DNA from: Desulfonatronum lacustre DSM 10312
GTDB taxonomy: Bacteria > Desulfobacterota > Desulfovibrionia > Desulfovibrionales > Desulfonatronaceae
Assembly (NCBI RefSeq): GCF_000519265.1
Contig: NZ_KI912608.1
Location: 2,699,313 to 2,763,312 of the forward strand
Reading direction: 5' to 3'
DNA: 64,000 nt
Under the pieces are notes generated by a model that searched no databases, had not been told where the DNA came from, and worked only from the letters and a program-made list of their open reading frames with translations. Positions 39,899 to 48,524 of this stretch are shown piece by piece (position 1 is the first letter of the stretch; each line of letters starts with the position of its first letter). Both the position numbers and the translations under genes were made by a program.

Positions 39899-42598
39899 TT
39901 ATTTTGCCTTCAGCAACAGACTTGTCGCCAGTCGGGCCGCTGACCGATGACGCAGCCGCAATAGGGAGCTTGACGGGACTGGAATGGCGCTCCACTGCAG
40001 GTCGTCGTCCGATTGTGTCGATAGAGCGTTGGCCAGGGCCACGGCCACGGCGGCCAGATAGGGCGAGGACTGCATGACCAGTACGGCCATCCATAAATTG
40101 ACATCCCCGTCCGCGAATCCACGGCTGAGGGCCAGCCCGCCGGCCGCCATCCAGAGCAGGAGTGCCAGGAGCGCCTCCTGGCGGACCATGGACACTCCCC
40201 GGAGCAGACCGGACGCCGTCTCGCTCTTGGGAGTACGCAGAAACGGCTTGTCCGAGGTTGTCAGTCCCGAAAGCACGGCCTTGCCGATGGTGTGCATCAG
40301 GGCGGTTCCGGCCAGGGCCGCGCCCAGAATGCGCGGCAGACCGCAGCGCACCCGGACTTGGTAGAGCCAGATGAACTGTAGCAGGCGGAAGCCGAAAGCG
40401 GCCACAACCGGCAGCAGGAAAACGGACATCGGGGTGCCGATCCAGTTCGGGACAAGCAGCATTCCCGAAGCCCAGAAAAGACTGGCCGTGACGCAGATCA
40501 GGTGCGCCGCATCCGCGAACCAGGGCAGCCAGCCGGTCAGGAAATGGTACTTCTGGGCGGGGGTCAGGCCGCTGTTCCGGTCCCAGGGCAGCAACCGCCG
40601 CCAATGCCGTTTCAATATCTGGACGGCGCCGTAGGCCCACCGGAACCGCTGACTACAGTAGCTGGAAAAGGTGTCCGGGGTCAGTCCCCACCCGAAGCTC
40701 TGGGGCACATAGAGGGTCCGGTGACCTGCCGCCATCAACCGCAGACCCAGCTCGGCGTCCTCGCAGATGCACCAGGTCGACCAGCCACCGGCAGCGCGCA
40801 AGGCTTCATGGCGGATCAGGGACATGGTGCCGTGCTGAATGATGGCGTTGTCCTCGTTGCGGTGAACCATGCCGATCTGGAAAAAACCGGCGTATTCCCA
40901 GTTGCACATGGTTTTGAACGTGTTTTTCTCCCATCCGCGGTGGTCCTGGGGAGCCTGGACCAGGGCCAGCTCCGGATCCTGGGCAAAAGAGGGCACAAGG
41001 GTGCGCAGCCAGTCCGGGCGGACAATGTAGTCGCTGTCCACGATGCCGACTATACCGGTGTCCGGATGGGTGCGGGACAACGCGAAATTCAGGGCGCCGG
41101 CCTTAAACCCCTTGCATTTCCGCAAATGGAAGAACCGGAACCTGTGGCCCCGGGCCCTGCAGAATTCCTGGACCGGACGCCACACAGCGGATGAGGTGGT
41201 GTTGTTGTCCACCACCAGCACCTCGAAGTCCGGATAATCCAAGGCATCCAGGCTGCTCAACGTTTCCAGAACCATGCCCACCGGCTCGTTGCAGATGGCC
41301 ACATGCAAAGAGACTTTGGGCGGAACGGCAAGAGGGTCCACGAACGCTGACGGACCACGAAGGGGTCTTCCCGGGGTCAGCAGCCGTTCCATTTCCAAGC
41401 CGTTGGTCAGGACGACCGTGAGCAAGGCCAGATTCAGCGGGAACAGGCCCAGCCAGACGACCAGTTCCAGGCGGGAGAATGCCTCCCCCAGCGGCGCGCC
41501 CGCGTACCAGACCAACGTGGCTGCCGCGGCCTGGAGCAGTAGGCCGAAAGGGAGAATCATCATTGCCGAAGCATTGGAACGGCGACGCAGATAAACGGTC
41601 AGCATCAGCACGCCTAAAAGTGAGGCCGCGCCACATTCCAGGCCCCATGTCGCGGAGCGGACGATGGGTCCGGTCCAGGCGAACTTGGGCTGGCGGTTCT
41701 GGTCGAAGATGCCCCAGTGTCCTCCCACCAAACCTTCCATGGGCTGTTTCCAGGGTTGGTCAAAGGCCTCCATCACATAGTACTCGATGCCGAGCTTTTG
41801 AGCCGCGGGCAGGAACTCGCGAAGAAACCCGGCCTGCCTGTCCTGGCCGGGTTTGGCCGGGCCGTTGCGTTCGCCGTGACTGGGCCAGCCCACTTCGGCA
41901 ACCAGAATCCGTTTGTCGGGAAAGGCGCCCGCCACGTCGGCGTAACGGTCCAGAGCCCACTGCACGGCCATGTCCGCCGGAATATCCTCCCAGTAGGGCA
42001 GGATATGGACGGCAATGAAGTCCACCTGCGCGGCAAGCTCAGGGTGGTCCATCCAGACATGCCAGGGCTCGGCGGTGCTCAGGGGCTTGGTGGTCCGCTC
42101 CCTGGCCTCCCGGAGGTAGCGTCCCAGTTCCGCCATGGTCAGATCCCCGCGCAACAGGCTTTCGTTGCCCAGGATCAACTGTTTCACATTGGCGTGGGCC
42201 TCGGCGTTGCGCAGCAGATTGCGAAGTTCCAGAACATTGTTTGATCGGTTTGCATCCAGCCAGGCCCCGGCGGTGACAGCCAGCCCGAATTCCGCGGCCA
42301 GGGCCGGGATCTGTTCCAGGCCATTGGTGGAACCGTAGGAGCGAATCTCCCGGACCTTTCCCTGGAGCAGCCGAAGGTCGGCGCGCAGATCCTGGGCACT
42401 GGGGTGGATGTCGAGAAACGGGTCCTGCCCTGACTGGTAGGGGCTGAAGGATACGCCATGAATTGGCCCCAGCCAGTCCTGCTGCTGGGTGATCGGGCGG
42501 TTGAAAAACCACCAGATTCCAGAATGAATGGCCAGAATGGTCAAGATGACTGCCAGATTCGTCGTGGCCTGGCCTGCTGGCAAATAGGATTTGGGCAT
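39899..42598 (-). CDS. GH17-GT2 fusion, probable periplasmic beta-glucan synthase (NdvB-like)
   Basis: About 899 residues. After one membrane segment, residues 40-310 form a GH17-type domain with the acid/base Glu in LILGNESLLRG and the nucleophile Glu in ILVAEVGWPSHGERN, both intact. After two membrane helices comes a processive GT2 domain: VSLHVAICNEPVGMVLETL, DNNTT, the DxD in VDSDYIVRPDW, the catalytic Asp in CEDAELGLRL, and QRFRWAYGA. Four or more C-terminal membrane segments follow. This matches the beta-1,3-glucan synthases of the Pseudomonas NdvB type with a transglycosylating GH17 part. The open frame continues to an ATG at 42637; neither start has a good ribosome site. Confidence 0.88.
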   Translation of the reverse strand: MPKSYLPAGQATTNLAVILTILAIHSGIWWFFNRPITQQQDWLGPIHGVSFSPYQSGQDPFLDIHPSAQDLRADLRLLQGKVREIRSYGSTNGLEQIPALAAEFGLAVTAGAWLDANRSNNVLELRNLLRNAEAHANVKQLILGNESLLRGDLTMAELGRYLREARERTTKPLSTAEPWHVWMDHPELAAQVDFIAVHILPYWEDIPADMAVQWALDRYADVAGAFPDKRILVAEVGWPSHGERNGPAKPGQDRQAGFLREFLPAAQKLGIEYYVMEAFDQPWKQPMEGLVGGHWGIFDQNRQPKFAWTGPIVRSATWGLECGAASLLGVLMLTVYLRRRSNASAMMILPFGLLLQAAAATLVWYAGAPLGEAFSRLELVVWLGLFPLNLALLTVVLTNGLEMERLLTPGRPLRGPSAFVDPLAVPPKVSLHVAICNEPVGMVLETLSSLDALDYPDFEVLVVDNNTTSSAVWRPVQEFCRARGHRFRFFHLRKCKGFKAGALNFALSRTHPDTGIVGIVDSDYIVRPDWLRTLVPSFAQDPELALVQAPQDHRGWEKNTFKTMCNWEYAGFFQIGMVHRNEDNAIIQHGTMSLIRHEALRAAGGWSTWCICEDAELGLRLMAAGHRTLYVPQSFGWGLTPDTFSSYCSQRFRWAYGAVQILKRHWRRLLPWDRNSGLTPAQKYHFLTGWLPWFADAAHLICVTASLFWASGMLLVPNWIGTPMSVFLLPVVAAFGFRLLQFIWLYQVRVRCGLPRILGAALAGTALMHTIGKAVLSGLTTSDKPFLRTPKSETASGLLRGVSMVRQEALLALLLWMAAGGLALSRGFADGDVNLWMAVLVMQSSPYLAAVAVALANALSTQSDDDLQWSAIPVPSSSLLRLRHRSAARLATSLLLKAK

Positions 42599-42637
42599 GT
42601 GAAATGCTCGCTCGCATCCAGAGAGGATGCGCGACAT

Positions 42638-42973
42638 AGAGGAATGGGCGTACGCCTGGGAAAAAACAGCGAAAAGAGACGGAGGCTCCGTCGATGTCCG
42701 GGTGCGACGGGATGTCTAGGGGGAGGAAAGGTCGTTGATGATCTTGTTCGAGCGGACGTGGTGGTCGCCTGACTGCGAGAATATCAGAATCATCACGGAG
42801 TGATGGTGATGCCCGGTGGGTTGGGCAGTGATGCGGAGCTGAGCGGGGTTGACAGGCATGGCCGAAGCTACCTTAGTGGTTGGGTAAGTGGAATTGCGGC
42901 TGAGCCATTGAGACTTTTTTCAGCGGATGTCAAGAGCTGGTCACGATTCGCGGCAAAGAGGAAAGGAGTCCGC
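42638..42973. other. Intergenic region of about 335 bases
   Basis: No gene is supported here. It must hold the promoter of the glucan synthase and the 3' end of the GNAT-deacetylase transcript. A TTGACA at about 42848 on the plus strand has no acceptable -10 box, and I saw no clear terminator or repeat. Confidence 0.5.
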
Positions 42974-44734
42974 CTAGCGACTGAAGAGCCCGGCGGCCAA
43001 GCCGACGAAAAAGTGCCTGGCGTTGGTTCCAAGGGAGCGGATGCGGTAGCCGCCCTCCTGGACCACCAGGGTCGGCAGGCGCAGTTCGCCGACCATCCGG
43101 CCGTTGCGCTCGAAATCCCTGGCCGTCAGCCCCCAGGTCCCGGTGGGATCGCCCTTGGCCGGATCCAGTCCAAAGGCGATCACCAAGGTCCGGGGGGCGA
43201 ACTTGCTGATCCGACGCAGAGCCGCGGAAAGGGCCTCGCGGTACTCCTCGCCGCCGAGCCTTTCCGGCAGGGCAAAGTTCAGATTGAAGCCGACGCCCGG
43301 TCCTGCTCCTTTTTCCTCTTCATATCCGCTGAAATACGGGTAGGCGAAGCGGGGGTGTCCGTGCAGGGAAACGGTGAGCACGTCCGGGCGATGGTAGAAG
43401 ATGTCCTGGGTGCCGTTGCCGTGATGGTAGTCGATGTCCAGCACCGCCACCCGACCGTGTCGGCTCAGGCTCTGAGCGGCCGCAGCGGCTGAGTTGAAGT
43501 AGCAGAACCCTCCGAAAACACGACGCTCCGCATGGTGTCCCGGAGGCCGCACCAGGGCGTAGGCGGCGCGGTAGCCCTCGCGCAGGGCCTGGGCCGCCGT
43601 CAGGGCGCAATCCACGGCCCGTTTAGCCGCCAGAAAGGCGTTACGGTTGATGGGCGTGAAGGTGTCGATGCAGAAATATCCGGCCCGAACCGGCAGCTCC
43701 TTGGGCGGTTTGGCCTGGTTGCGGATCGGAAAAACGTAGGGGTAGACCGACTCGCCCGGCTTGAGCCGCGCCGAGGCCCGTTTCAAATACTCCACCAGTT
43801 TCCGGTCGTGGACGGCCAGGATGTGCTCCTCGCCGAAGTGCCGGACGTTGATGCGCTGAAACAGTCCCGAAGGTTCGATTTTCTTGAGAATAGAATCGAT
43901 ACGCACCGGCGCTTCCACGTATCCCCGTTCATGGACGTGATGGATGTCGTGCCGATCGTTGACCACCAGGGCGATGCTTTTGTCCTGCTGCAGCACGGCC
44001 CCTTCCGGCCACGTCGGTGATGCTGGCCGATCCACATCCGCCGCGACGTATCGCGGATCGCGGATGCGCACCGGATCGTCCTCGAAAGATGCCACGACCA
44101 TGTCCACGTATCCCGGCGGACAGCTTGCGGCGTATTTGCGCTCCAGGATGGCCTGGACAATCTTTCGCGCGTCCCGGCGGCGCAATGGCTTATTCCGGCC
44201 CAGGAGGTCGACCACCAGATACGGCGGACAGGTGTCCTCGGGTTTGAGGGGCGTCTCATAAGCCGTGCCCACGATGGGCCTGGCCCCGAAGCGTTCGTAA
44301 AAACGCAATCGGGCTTTGTTCTGGCGCACGATGGCCGGATCGGCGCACAAGGCCGGATCATCGGGCAGGCACTCGAAGAACACTCCCGTCAACTCCAAGG
44401 CTTTGGCCTCTTCCCGGACCCTGGCGTACAGCGCCCCGCCCACGCCCGCTCCGGTCTGCATGGTGGCCGCGGACATGAAATCCAGGTACCCGAAGCGCAG
44501 ATCCGGGGCGTGCATGAACAGGGCAAAGCCCTTCAGTCGATTGTCCGATCCCTCCGCGGCGAAAAGGATGGTCCGGAAACGAAATTTCAGCGGATTGAGT
44601 AATTGCTCCGGCAATTTGGCCACGTCCTCGGGCCCAAGCAACGGAAACTGCTCGCGCAGAATTTCCTGGACCTGGGCGATGACCCGGGCGTCGCCCGGCC
44701 ACGTAGCGTCCTGAACGCGACGAATGCGGAACAT
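42974..44734 (-). CDS. GNAT acetyltransferase fused to histone-deacetylase-family domain
   Basis: A 586-residue fusion. Residues 1-170 are a GNAT-type acyltransferase (GYLDFMSAATMQTGAGVGGALY gives the acetyl-CoA loop; FYERFGARPIVGT ends the fold). Residues about 255-586 are an arginase/deacetylase-fold enzyme with RPPGHHAERRVFGGFCYFN, zinc ligands in DIDYHHGNGTQDIFY and FGLDPAKGDPTG, and the catalytic tyrosine region QEGGYRI. It resembles acetylpolyamine amidohydrolases and class II deacetylases. One polypeptide able to add and remove acyl groups suggests reversible acetylation of a small amine or protein. It ends an apparent operon with the two upstream membrane-protein genes. Confidence 0.85.
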   Translation of the reverse strand: MFRIRRVQDATWPGDARVIAQVQEILREQFPLLGPEDVAKLPEQLLNPLKFRFRTILFAAEGSDNRLKGFALFMHAPDLRFGYLDFMSAATMQTGAGVGGALYARVREEAKALELTGVFFECLPDDPALCADPAIVRQNKARLRFYERFGARPIVGTAYETPLKPEDTCPPYLVVDLLGRNKPLRRRDARKIVQAILERKYAASCPPGYVDMVVASFEDDPVRIRDPRYVAADVDRPASPTWPEGAVLQQDKSIALVVNDRHDIHHVHERGYVEAPVRIDSILKKIEPSGLFQRINVRHFGEEHILAVHDRKLVEYLKRASARLKPGESVYPYVFPIRNQAKPPKELPVRAGYFCIDTFTPINRNAFLAAKRAVDCALTAAQALREGYRAAYALVRPPGHHAERRVFGGFCYFNSAAAAAQSLSRHGRVAVLDIDYHHGNGTQDIFYHRPDVLTVSLHGHPRFAYPYFSGYEEEKGAGPGVGFNLNFALPERLGGEEYREALSAALRRISKFAPRTLVIAFGLDPAKGDPTGTWGLTARDFERNGRMVGELRLPTLVVQEGGYRIRSLGTNARHFFVGLAAGLFSR

Positions 44735-44739
44735 AATCG

Positions 44740-45765
44740 TCAGCTTCCGTCCTCGAAAACGTAGCTGGAATAGAGGCGGGGATAGACGTAGGGCTGGTCC
44801 GGGGCCGGGATGATTTCCAGGCGGTCGGCCAGAATCATCGGGATGTCCTCTTCCATGAACCGCGTCGCGCCGATCCGCCCATGAACCCGGACCCAGGAAT
44901 CATTGGGCGGAAGCGGCTGCTCCGCTTGGACCAGCAGGCCGTAGACCGTGGCGTCGGCCAGACAGCAGGTAATGGAGATCCGGGCCACGGCCAGTTCGTT
45001 TTCCGCCATGGTCCCGTCGTGGTACACAAACCCGGTAAATACCACCGCTCGGCCCTGGAAGCGATCCAGGTAAGCGGAGATGATCAGCATGGCGTCCAGG
45101 AAGTCTTCATCGGTGACGCGCAAGGTTTCCCGGGCCAGGAGATCCTCGGTCAGTTCCTGGTAGATTTCGCGGTCATACCAGATGCCCAGTTCTTCTCGGA
45201 GCAGAGCCTGTTCTTCTTCCAGGTCCGTTCCCGTCGGCTCGTAATCCATGGCCTGTCCACTGTCCCAGGGCGTTTCCTCCTGGAAGAACAGATGGTTTTC
45301 CGGAGGCAGGCCGGGAATCCGTTCCGGACCAAAGACGCTCGGAGCCGGTGAACGGCTCAGCGCAATGCCTTTCTTTTCAGCCACCCTGCTGTCCAGAATC
45401 TGATGCGGCAAAAAAAAGCCAGTAATCAGGACCAGTCCGAACAAGACCGCCATGGCGATCTTGCCGACCGGGGACGGTTCATGGTCGTGGCTGCAACCGC
45501 ACCGGGCGTCAGCCCCGGCCTTTGGAACCAGCAAAACCCAAAGACCGTGCAAAGCCATCACCAGGAACGCCGCGGTGGAAAAAATCACGAATGGTTGCAT
45601 TTTCGGGGCCTGGTAGAGATGGATGGCCCCGCTGAACAACAAAACGGCTTGCAGGGCGGCCAAGCCCAAAAGCAACAAGACTTGGAACACCTCAAAAGAA
45701 AGCCCATGCCGTTCATGGTCGCGGTCTGGGCCGGCATCACGGGAGCGGCGTTTCACGGTGGTCAT
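44740..45765 (-). CDS. TIGR03943 family protein (YcgQ-like), permease partner
   Basis: A 341-residue protein with three N-terminal hydrophobic segments, a Cys/His cluster between two of them (ARCGCSHDHEPS), and a long soluble C-terminal domain with VVFTGFVYHDGTMAEN, ISITCCLADATVYGLLVQ and WVRVHGRI. These are the TIGR03943/DUF1980 signatures. Such proteins are always paired with a YraQ-type permease, as here, 13 bases upstream. The transported substrate is unknown; metal or redox-linked transport has been suggested because of the conserved cysteines. Confidence 0.85.
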   Translation of the reverse strand: MTTVKRRSRDAGPDRDHERHGLSFEVFQVLLLLGLAALQAVLLFSGAIHLYQAPKMQPFVIFSTAAFLVMALHGLWVLLVPKAGADARCGCSHDHEPSPVGKIAMAVLFGLVLITGFFLPHQILDSRVAEKKGIALSRSPAPSVFGPERIPGLPPENHLFFQEETPWDSGQAMDYEPTGTDLEEEQALLREELGIWYDREIYQELTEDLLARETLRVTDEDFLDAMLIISAYLDRFQGRAVVFTGFVYHDGTMAENELAVARISITCCLADATVYGLLVQAEQPLPPNDSWVRVHGRIGATRFMEEDIPMILADRLEIIPAPDQPYVYPRLYSSYVFEDGS

Positions 45766-45778
45766 GCTTGGTAATATC

Positions 45779-46678
45779 TCACTGGACGCCCAGAAAATGC
45801 AAGCCCATCACCAAAAGAAAAACGGTCAGGGTTCCACTGAGAATGAACACGGCCACGAACCGGGCCGGGAAATAGCCCACGAGCATCGCCGTGTTTTTGA
45901 GATCCAGCATGGGGCCGAAGACCAGAAAGGCCAGCAGCGAGGGCAGGGTGAAGGCCGCGCCGAAGGATGCCGCCACGAAGGCGTCCGCCGCTGAGCACAG
46001 GGACAAGAGGTAGGCCAGGATCATCATCACCACGGTGGAGGACCACGGCGCGGAACCGATGTCCAGAAGCACGGCCTGGTGCAGAAAGGTCTGGAACAGG
46101 GAGGCGATCAGCGCACCGAAGATGAAATAGCAGCCCACGGTGAAAAATTCGGACGAGGTGTGCCGGGCGATCTCATGCCACGTCGCGGCCCGCCGCAGAC
46201 TCTTGGGCGCATGGCCGTGGTCCATGGGCAGTTCACGGGGGAAGTCCTTCTCCAATCTACCGCGCAGCAGGCAGACCACCGAGCCGACAAGCAGGGCCGC
46301 CACGGCCGACAGGGCCAGCCGCAGGATAAGCACGTCCGGGTTCAGGCCAAAAGCGAACAAGGTGGACGCCGCCACCACCGGGTTGAGCACCGGCGCGGCC
46401 ACCAGGAAGACCGCCCCGGCGGCCAACGGCATGCCCTTGCGCACCAGGCTGCGGATCACCGGAATAATGGCGCACTCGCAGATGGGAAACAGGGCGCTGA
46501 GCAGTACCGCCGGGAGCAGGGACAACCAGGGATTCTCCGGCAGCCAACGCCGGAAAAAATGTTCCGGAATGAGTACCAGCACCAGGGAGGAAAACAACGC
46601 TCCCAGGAGAATGAAGGGAAAGGATTCAAAGACGATGCTCAGAAAGATCATCTTGGCGTGTAACAGGGCGTCGAGCAT
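45779..46678 (-). CDS. Permease of the YraQ/DUF318 family
   Basis: About 299 residues with eight hydrophobic segments. Family signatures are FESFPFILLGALFSSLVLVLI, ICECAIIPVIRSLVRKGMP and VAAPVLNPVVAASTL, with SAADAFVAASFGAAF in the second half. The frame extends to an ATG at 46720, but MLDALLHAKMIFLS at 46678 is where the family begins. With the TIGR03943 protein downstream it forms the conserved two-gene module. Confidence 0.85.
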   Translation of the reverse strand: MLDALLHAKMIFLSIVFESFPFILLGALFSSLVLVLIPEHFFRRWLPENPWLSLLPAVLLSALFPICECAIIPVIRSLVRKGMPLAAGAVFLVAAPVLNPVVAASTLFAFGLNPDVLILRLALSAVAALLVGSVVCLLRGRLEKDFPRELPMDHGHAPKSLRRAATWHEIARHTSSEFFTVGCYFIFGALIASLFQTFLHQAVLLDIGSAPWSSTVVMMILAYLLSLCSAADAFVAASFGAAFTLPSLLAFLVFGPMLDLKNTAMLVGYFPARFVAVFILSGTLTVFLLVMGLHFLGVQ

Positions 46679-46791
46679 GGGGCTGGGAGGGTTGTTGGTA
46701 AAGGAGAAAAGCGGAATCATCCTGGGAAGTACGGGGATGGCTCAGTATTGGTTGACAAATCGCAACGCCTTCTTTCCGTCATCCGCTTGGT

Positions 46792-46819
46792 GTAGGGGCG
46801 ACCGGCCGGTCGCCCCTAC
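46792..46819. repeat. 28-base perfect palindrome
   Basis: GTAGGGGCGACC is followed by GGCC and its exact complement GGTCGCCCCTAC. It lies just after the DUF4143 remnant and before the permease gene, and could act as a terminator or a REP-type repeat. No T tract follows. Confidence 0.55.
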
Positions 46820-46821
46820 GG

Positions 46822-47133
46822 CTATCGCCCCCTGAACAAAGCCGCGACGGGAATCAAGTCGACGTTGTCCACAGTGGCATAGTCTTCACCCGTGTAGAAC
46901 AGGACACGTAGGACTTTCAATCCCTTGGGCGAGGAAAACTCATTCAGGTTTCTGACGTCCCTGGCGTCGGGACGGCTGGCGGCCTTGACTTCCACCGCAT
47001 ACAGCACCTCGCCCGCTTCAAATACCAAGCCGATTGAGTGGCTGTCGACGGCAATCACCACATAAAGCGTGGAAGCTTCGTCAACTCTTGCTCGGATGGC
47101 TTGGGTTAGTGGAACGAGTACAAGAGAAATCAA
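46822..47133 (-). pseudogene. Remnant of a DUF4143-type AAA ATPase, C-terminal part
   Basis: A 103-codon frame whose middle, HSIGLVFEAGEVLYAVEVKAASRPDARDVRNL, follows the PD-(D/E)xK-like C-terminal domain of DUF4143 ATPases (usual form: E-V-D-x-[LV]-[LIV]-E ... [LY]-x-[AP]-[IV]-E-[VI]-K). The Asp of the usual EVD is Gly here. The AAA domain that should lie upstream is absent; its place is taken by the aldolase gene. I regard it as a decayed fragment, although it remains an open frame that could be expressed. Confidence 0.6.
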
Positions 47134-47942
47134 AGGGTGGACGACACAATTCCGGAATAGAACCGGATACGCTCGCGCACCACGCTTTGGACTTCCTCAG
47201 CGGCCGCTTCCAGCCAAACCAGGGGATTCTCCGCGCTCTCCCGGCGCTGTCCCTGCTGAATCCCCCGAGCCAGGGCGCGCAGGATTTCCGTATGCACGTT
47301 GATCTTGCGCACCCCGTGCCGCAGGGCTTGTTGCAACACGGGAACCGGCAAGCGGCTGGCCCCGTGCAGCACCAGGGGGACGGATGTCCTGACGGTCAGT
47401 TCGGCCAGCAGGGCGATGCGCTCGGCATATTCGGAATGAGGCAGCCCCTTGGGGACCGAAAAGGCCAGGAAGTCGACTCCGGTCCGCTCCAGAAAATCCA
47501 GCACTGGATCCATATCCTTGAATTGGACGAGGAGCGGGCCGTATTCGCCTTCGATCTCGGCCCCGGCTTCATGGGCCAGTTCACAAGCTTCACGGGTCAG
47601 GCGGATATTTTCTTCCAGGGCCAGACCGGAACCGTCGAACATCACCGACGGCAGCCCCAGTTCCAGGGCTTCGCGGATTCCGGCCAAAGACCGCCCGTGG
47701 TTCAGATGCACGGTCATGGGCACGTCCGCTCTCCGGGCCACGAACAAGGCGGCTTGGGCCAGAGGACCGAGTTTCCCGTCCCCCAGATCACTCTCATCCA
47801 AGGAAACGACGGCGGGCTTGCCCTCCGCCTCCGCCGCAGCCACCACGGCCAGCAGGCTTTCCAGGTTGGAGACGCTGAAACAGCCCACTGCCGCTTTCGA
47901 GGGGAGGGCGTTCAGGCATTGGGTGAGATTGCAAAGCGGCAT
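47130..47942 (-). CDS. Class II aldolase (fructose-bisphosphate/tagatose-bisphosphate aldolase family)
   Basis: A 270-residue TIM barrel. Recognisable blocks are AAVGCFSVSNLESLLAVVAAAE, VPMTVHLNHGRSLAGIREAL, SVMFDGSGLALEENIRLTRE, EIEGEYG and VPLVLHGASRLPVPVLQQAL, with zinc ligands His (HLNHG), Glu and His. The catalytic Asp before the first zinc His (usually H-x-D-H) is Asn here, so activity may be altered. The frame runs to 48032, but its first 30 codons are the shadow of the parE fragment; the ATG at 47942 starts the real protein. No good ribosome site. Its substrate is open; with a sulfonate operon next door, sugar sulfonate cleavage is a speculative option. Confidence 0.75.
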   Translation of the reverse strand: MPLCNLTQCLNALPSKAAVGCFSVSNLESLLAVVAAAEAEGKPAVVSLDESDLGDGKLGPLAQAALFVARRADVPMTVHLNHGRSLAGIREALELGLPSVMFDGSGLALEENIRLTREACELAHEAGAEIEGEYGPLLVQFKDMDPVLDFLERTGVDFLAFSVPKGLPHSEYAERIALLAELTVRTSVPLVLHGASRLPVPVLQQALRHGVRKINVHTEILRALARGIQQGQRRESAENPLVWLEAAAEEVQSVVRERIRFYSGIVSSTL

Positions 47943-47949
47943 GAGGGGG

Positions 47950-48054
47950 CTAAATCTGGGCTTGGCCCAGGCCAAAGTGCTCGGCAGTCCAGGCGAAAAT
48001 TTCGGCAACGTCCTGCTCTGCCTTCCGGGCAAGTCGTATTGTCCAGGACGGCAT
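47950..48054 (-). pseudogene. Truncated ParE-type toxin, N-terminal 34 codons
   Basis: Directly after parD, in a TGATG overlap typical of toxin-antitoxin pairs, a short frame reads MPSWTIRLARKAEQDVAEIF and then AWTAEHFGLGQAQI before a TAG. This is the N-terminal third of a RelE/ParE toxin. The bases after the stop show no further ParE similarity, so the remainder was lost by deletion or replacement, with the aldolase gene starting seven bases later. Confidence 0.75.
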
Positions 48055-48335
48055 CAGCAGGACTTTTCAGCATGCGCAAACAGCTCGGCAAAGTGAGCCT
48101 GTAAATCGTCCGCGGATGAAAAGGAGGTAAACAGCCCGGATTCAATATCGGCAATACCGACAGCAACGGCTTCACGCAAAGCTTGCAGACGCAAACCTTG
48201 TTCCTGTTCACGCCGTTCAACCAAGCGCAGTCCTTCCCGCAGCACCTCGCTGGCGTTTTGATAGCGGCCCGACGTGACGAGCTGTTCCACGAATTGAGTT
48301 TGATGGTCTGTCAGGACGACATTCCGTGTTGGCAT
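48054..48335 (-). CDS. parD: ParD-type antitoxin
   Basis: A 93-residue ribbon-helix-helix antitoxin. MPTRNVVLTDHQTQFVEQLV is the N-terminal DNA-binding strand and helix; GRYQNASEVLREGLRLVERRE is the family signature. The C-terminal part would wrap the toxin. The ATG at 48335 has GGGAGGTT upstream; the longer frame to 48374 is not needed. The matching toxin is truncated, so this is an orphan antitoxin now. Confidence 0.88.
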   Translation of the reverse strand: MPTRNVVLTDHQTQFVEQLVTSGRYQNASEVLREGLRLVERREQEQGLRLQALREAVAVGIADIESGLFTSFSSADDLQAHFAELFAHAEKSC

Positions 48336-48425
48336 GGCAACCTCCCGAAAAATGTTGGCGTATTCTGCCAACATGCCGACAAAGTTGCAATGGGGTCGAT
48401 CTTTTTAAATATCTCTTACTTGATG

Positions 48426-48458
48426 TGCCACAAGGGAGGGAGACCCTCCCTTGTGGCA
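48426..48458 (-). terminator. Perfect 15-bp hairpin after suyB
   Basis: TGCCACAAGGGAGGG (48426-48440), loop AGA and CCCTCCCTTGTGGCA (48444-48458). It lies about 65 bases downstream of the suyB stop in the minus direction and 90 bases before parD. There is no U tract, but its strength suggests that it ends or protects the 3' end of the sulfonate operon mRNA. Confidence 0.6.
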
Positions 48459-48524
48459 TGTTCCGCCTAGTGCGGTTACTGCCCAGGAACAGAAGCGATT
48501 CTGGGCGAAGGCAGCGACAACGAA

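Noticed and set aside
42848-42876. TTGACA on the plus strand as a promoter
   Set aside because: No acceptable -10 element at 16-18 bases, and no plus-strand gene follows.
47943-48032. N-terminal extension of the aldolase frame (30 codons)
   Set aside because: The same bases encode the parE fragment in another frame, and the aldolase similarity begins only after the ATG at 47942.
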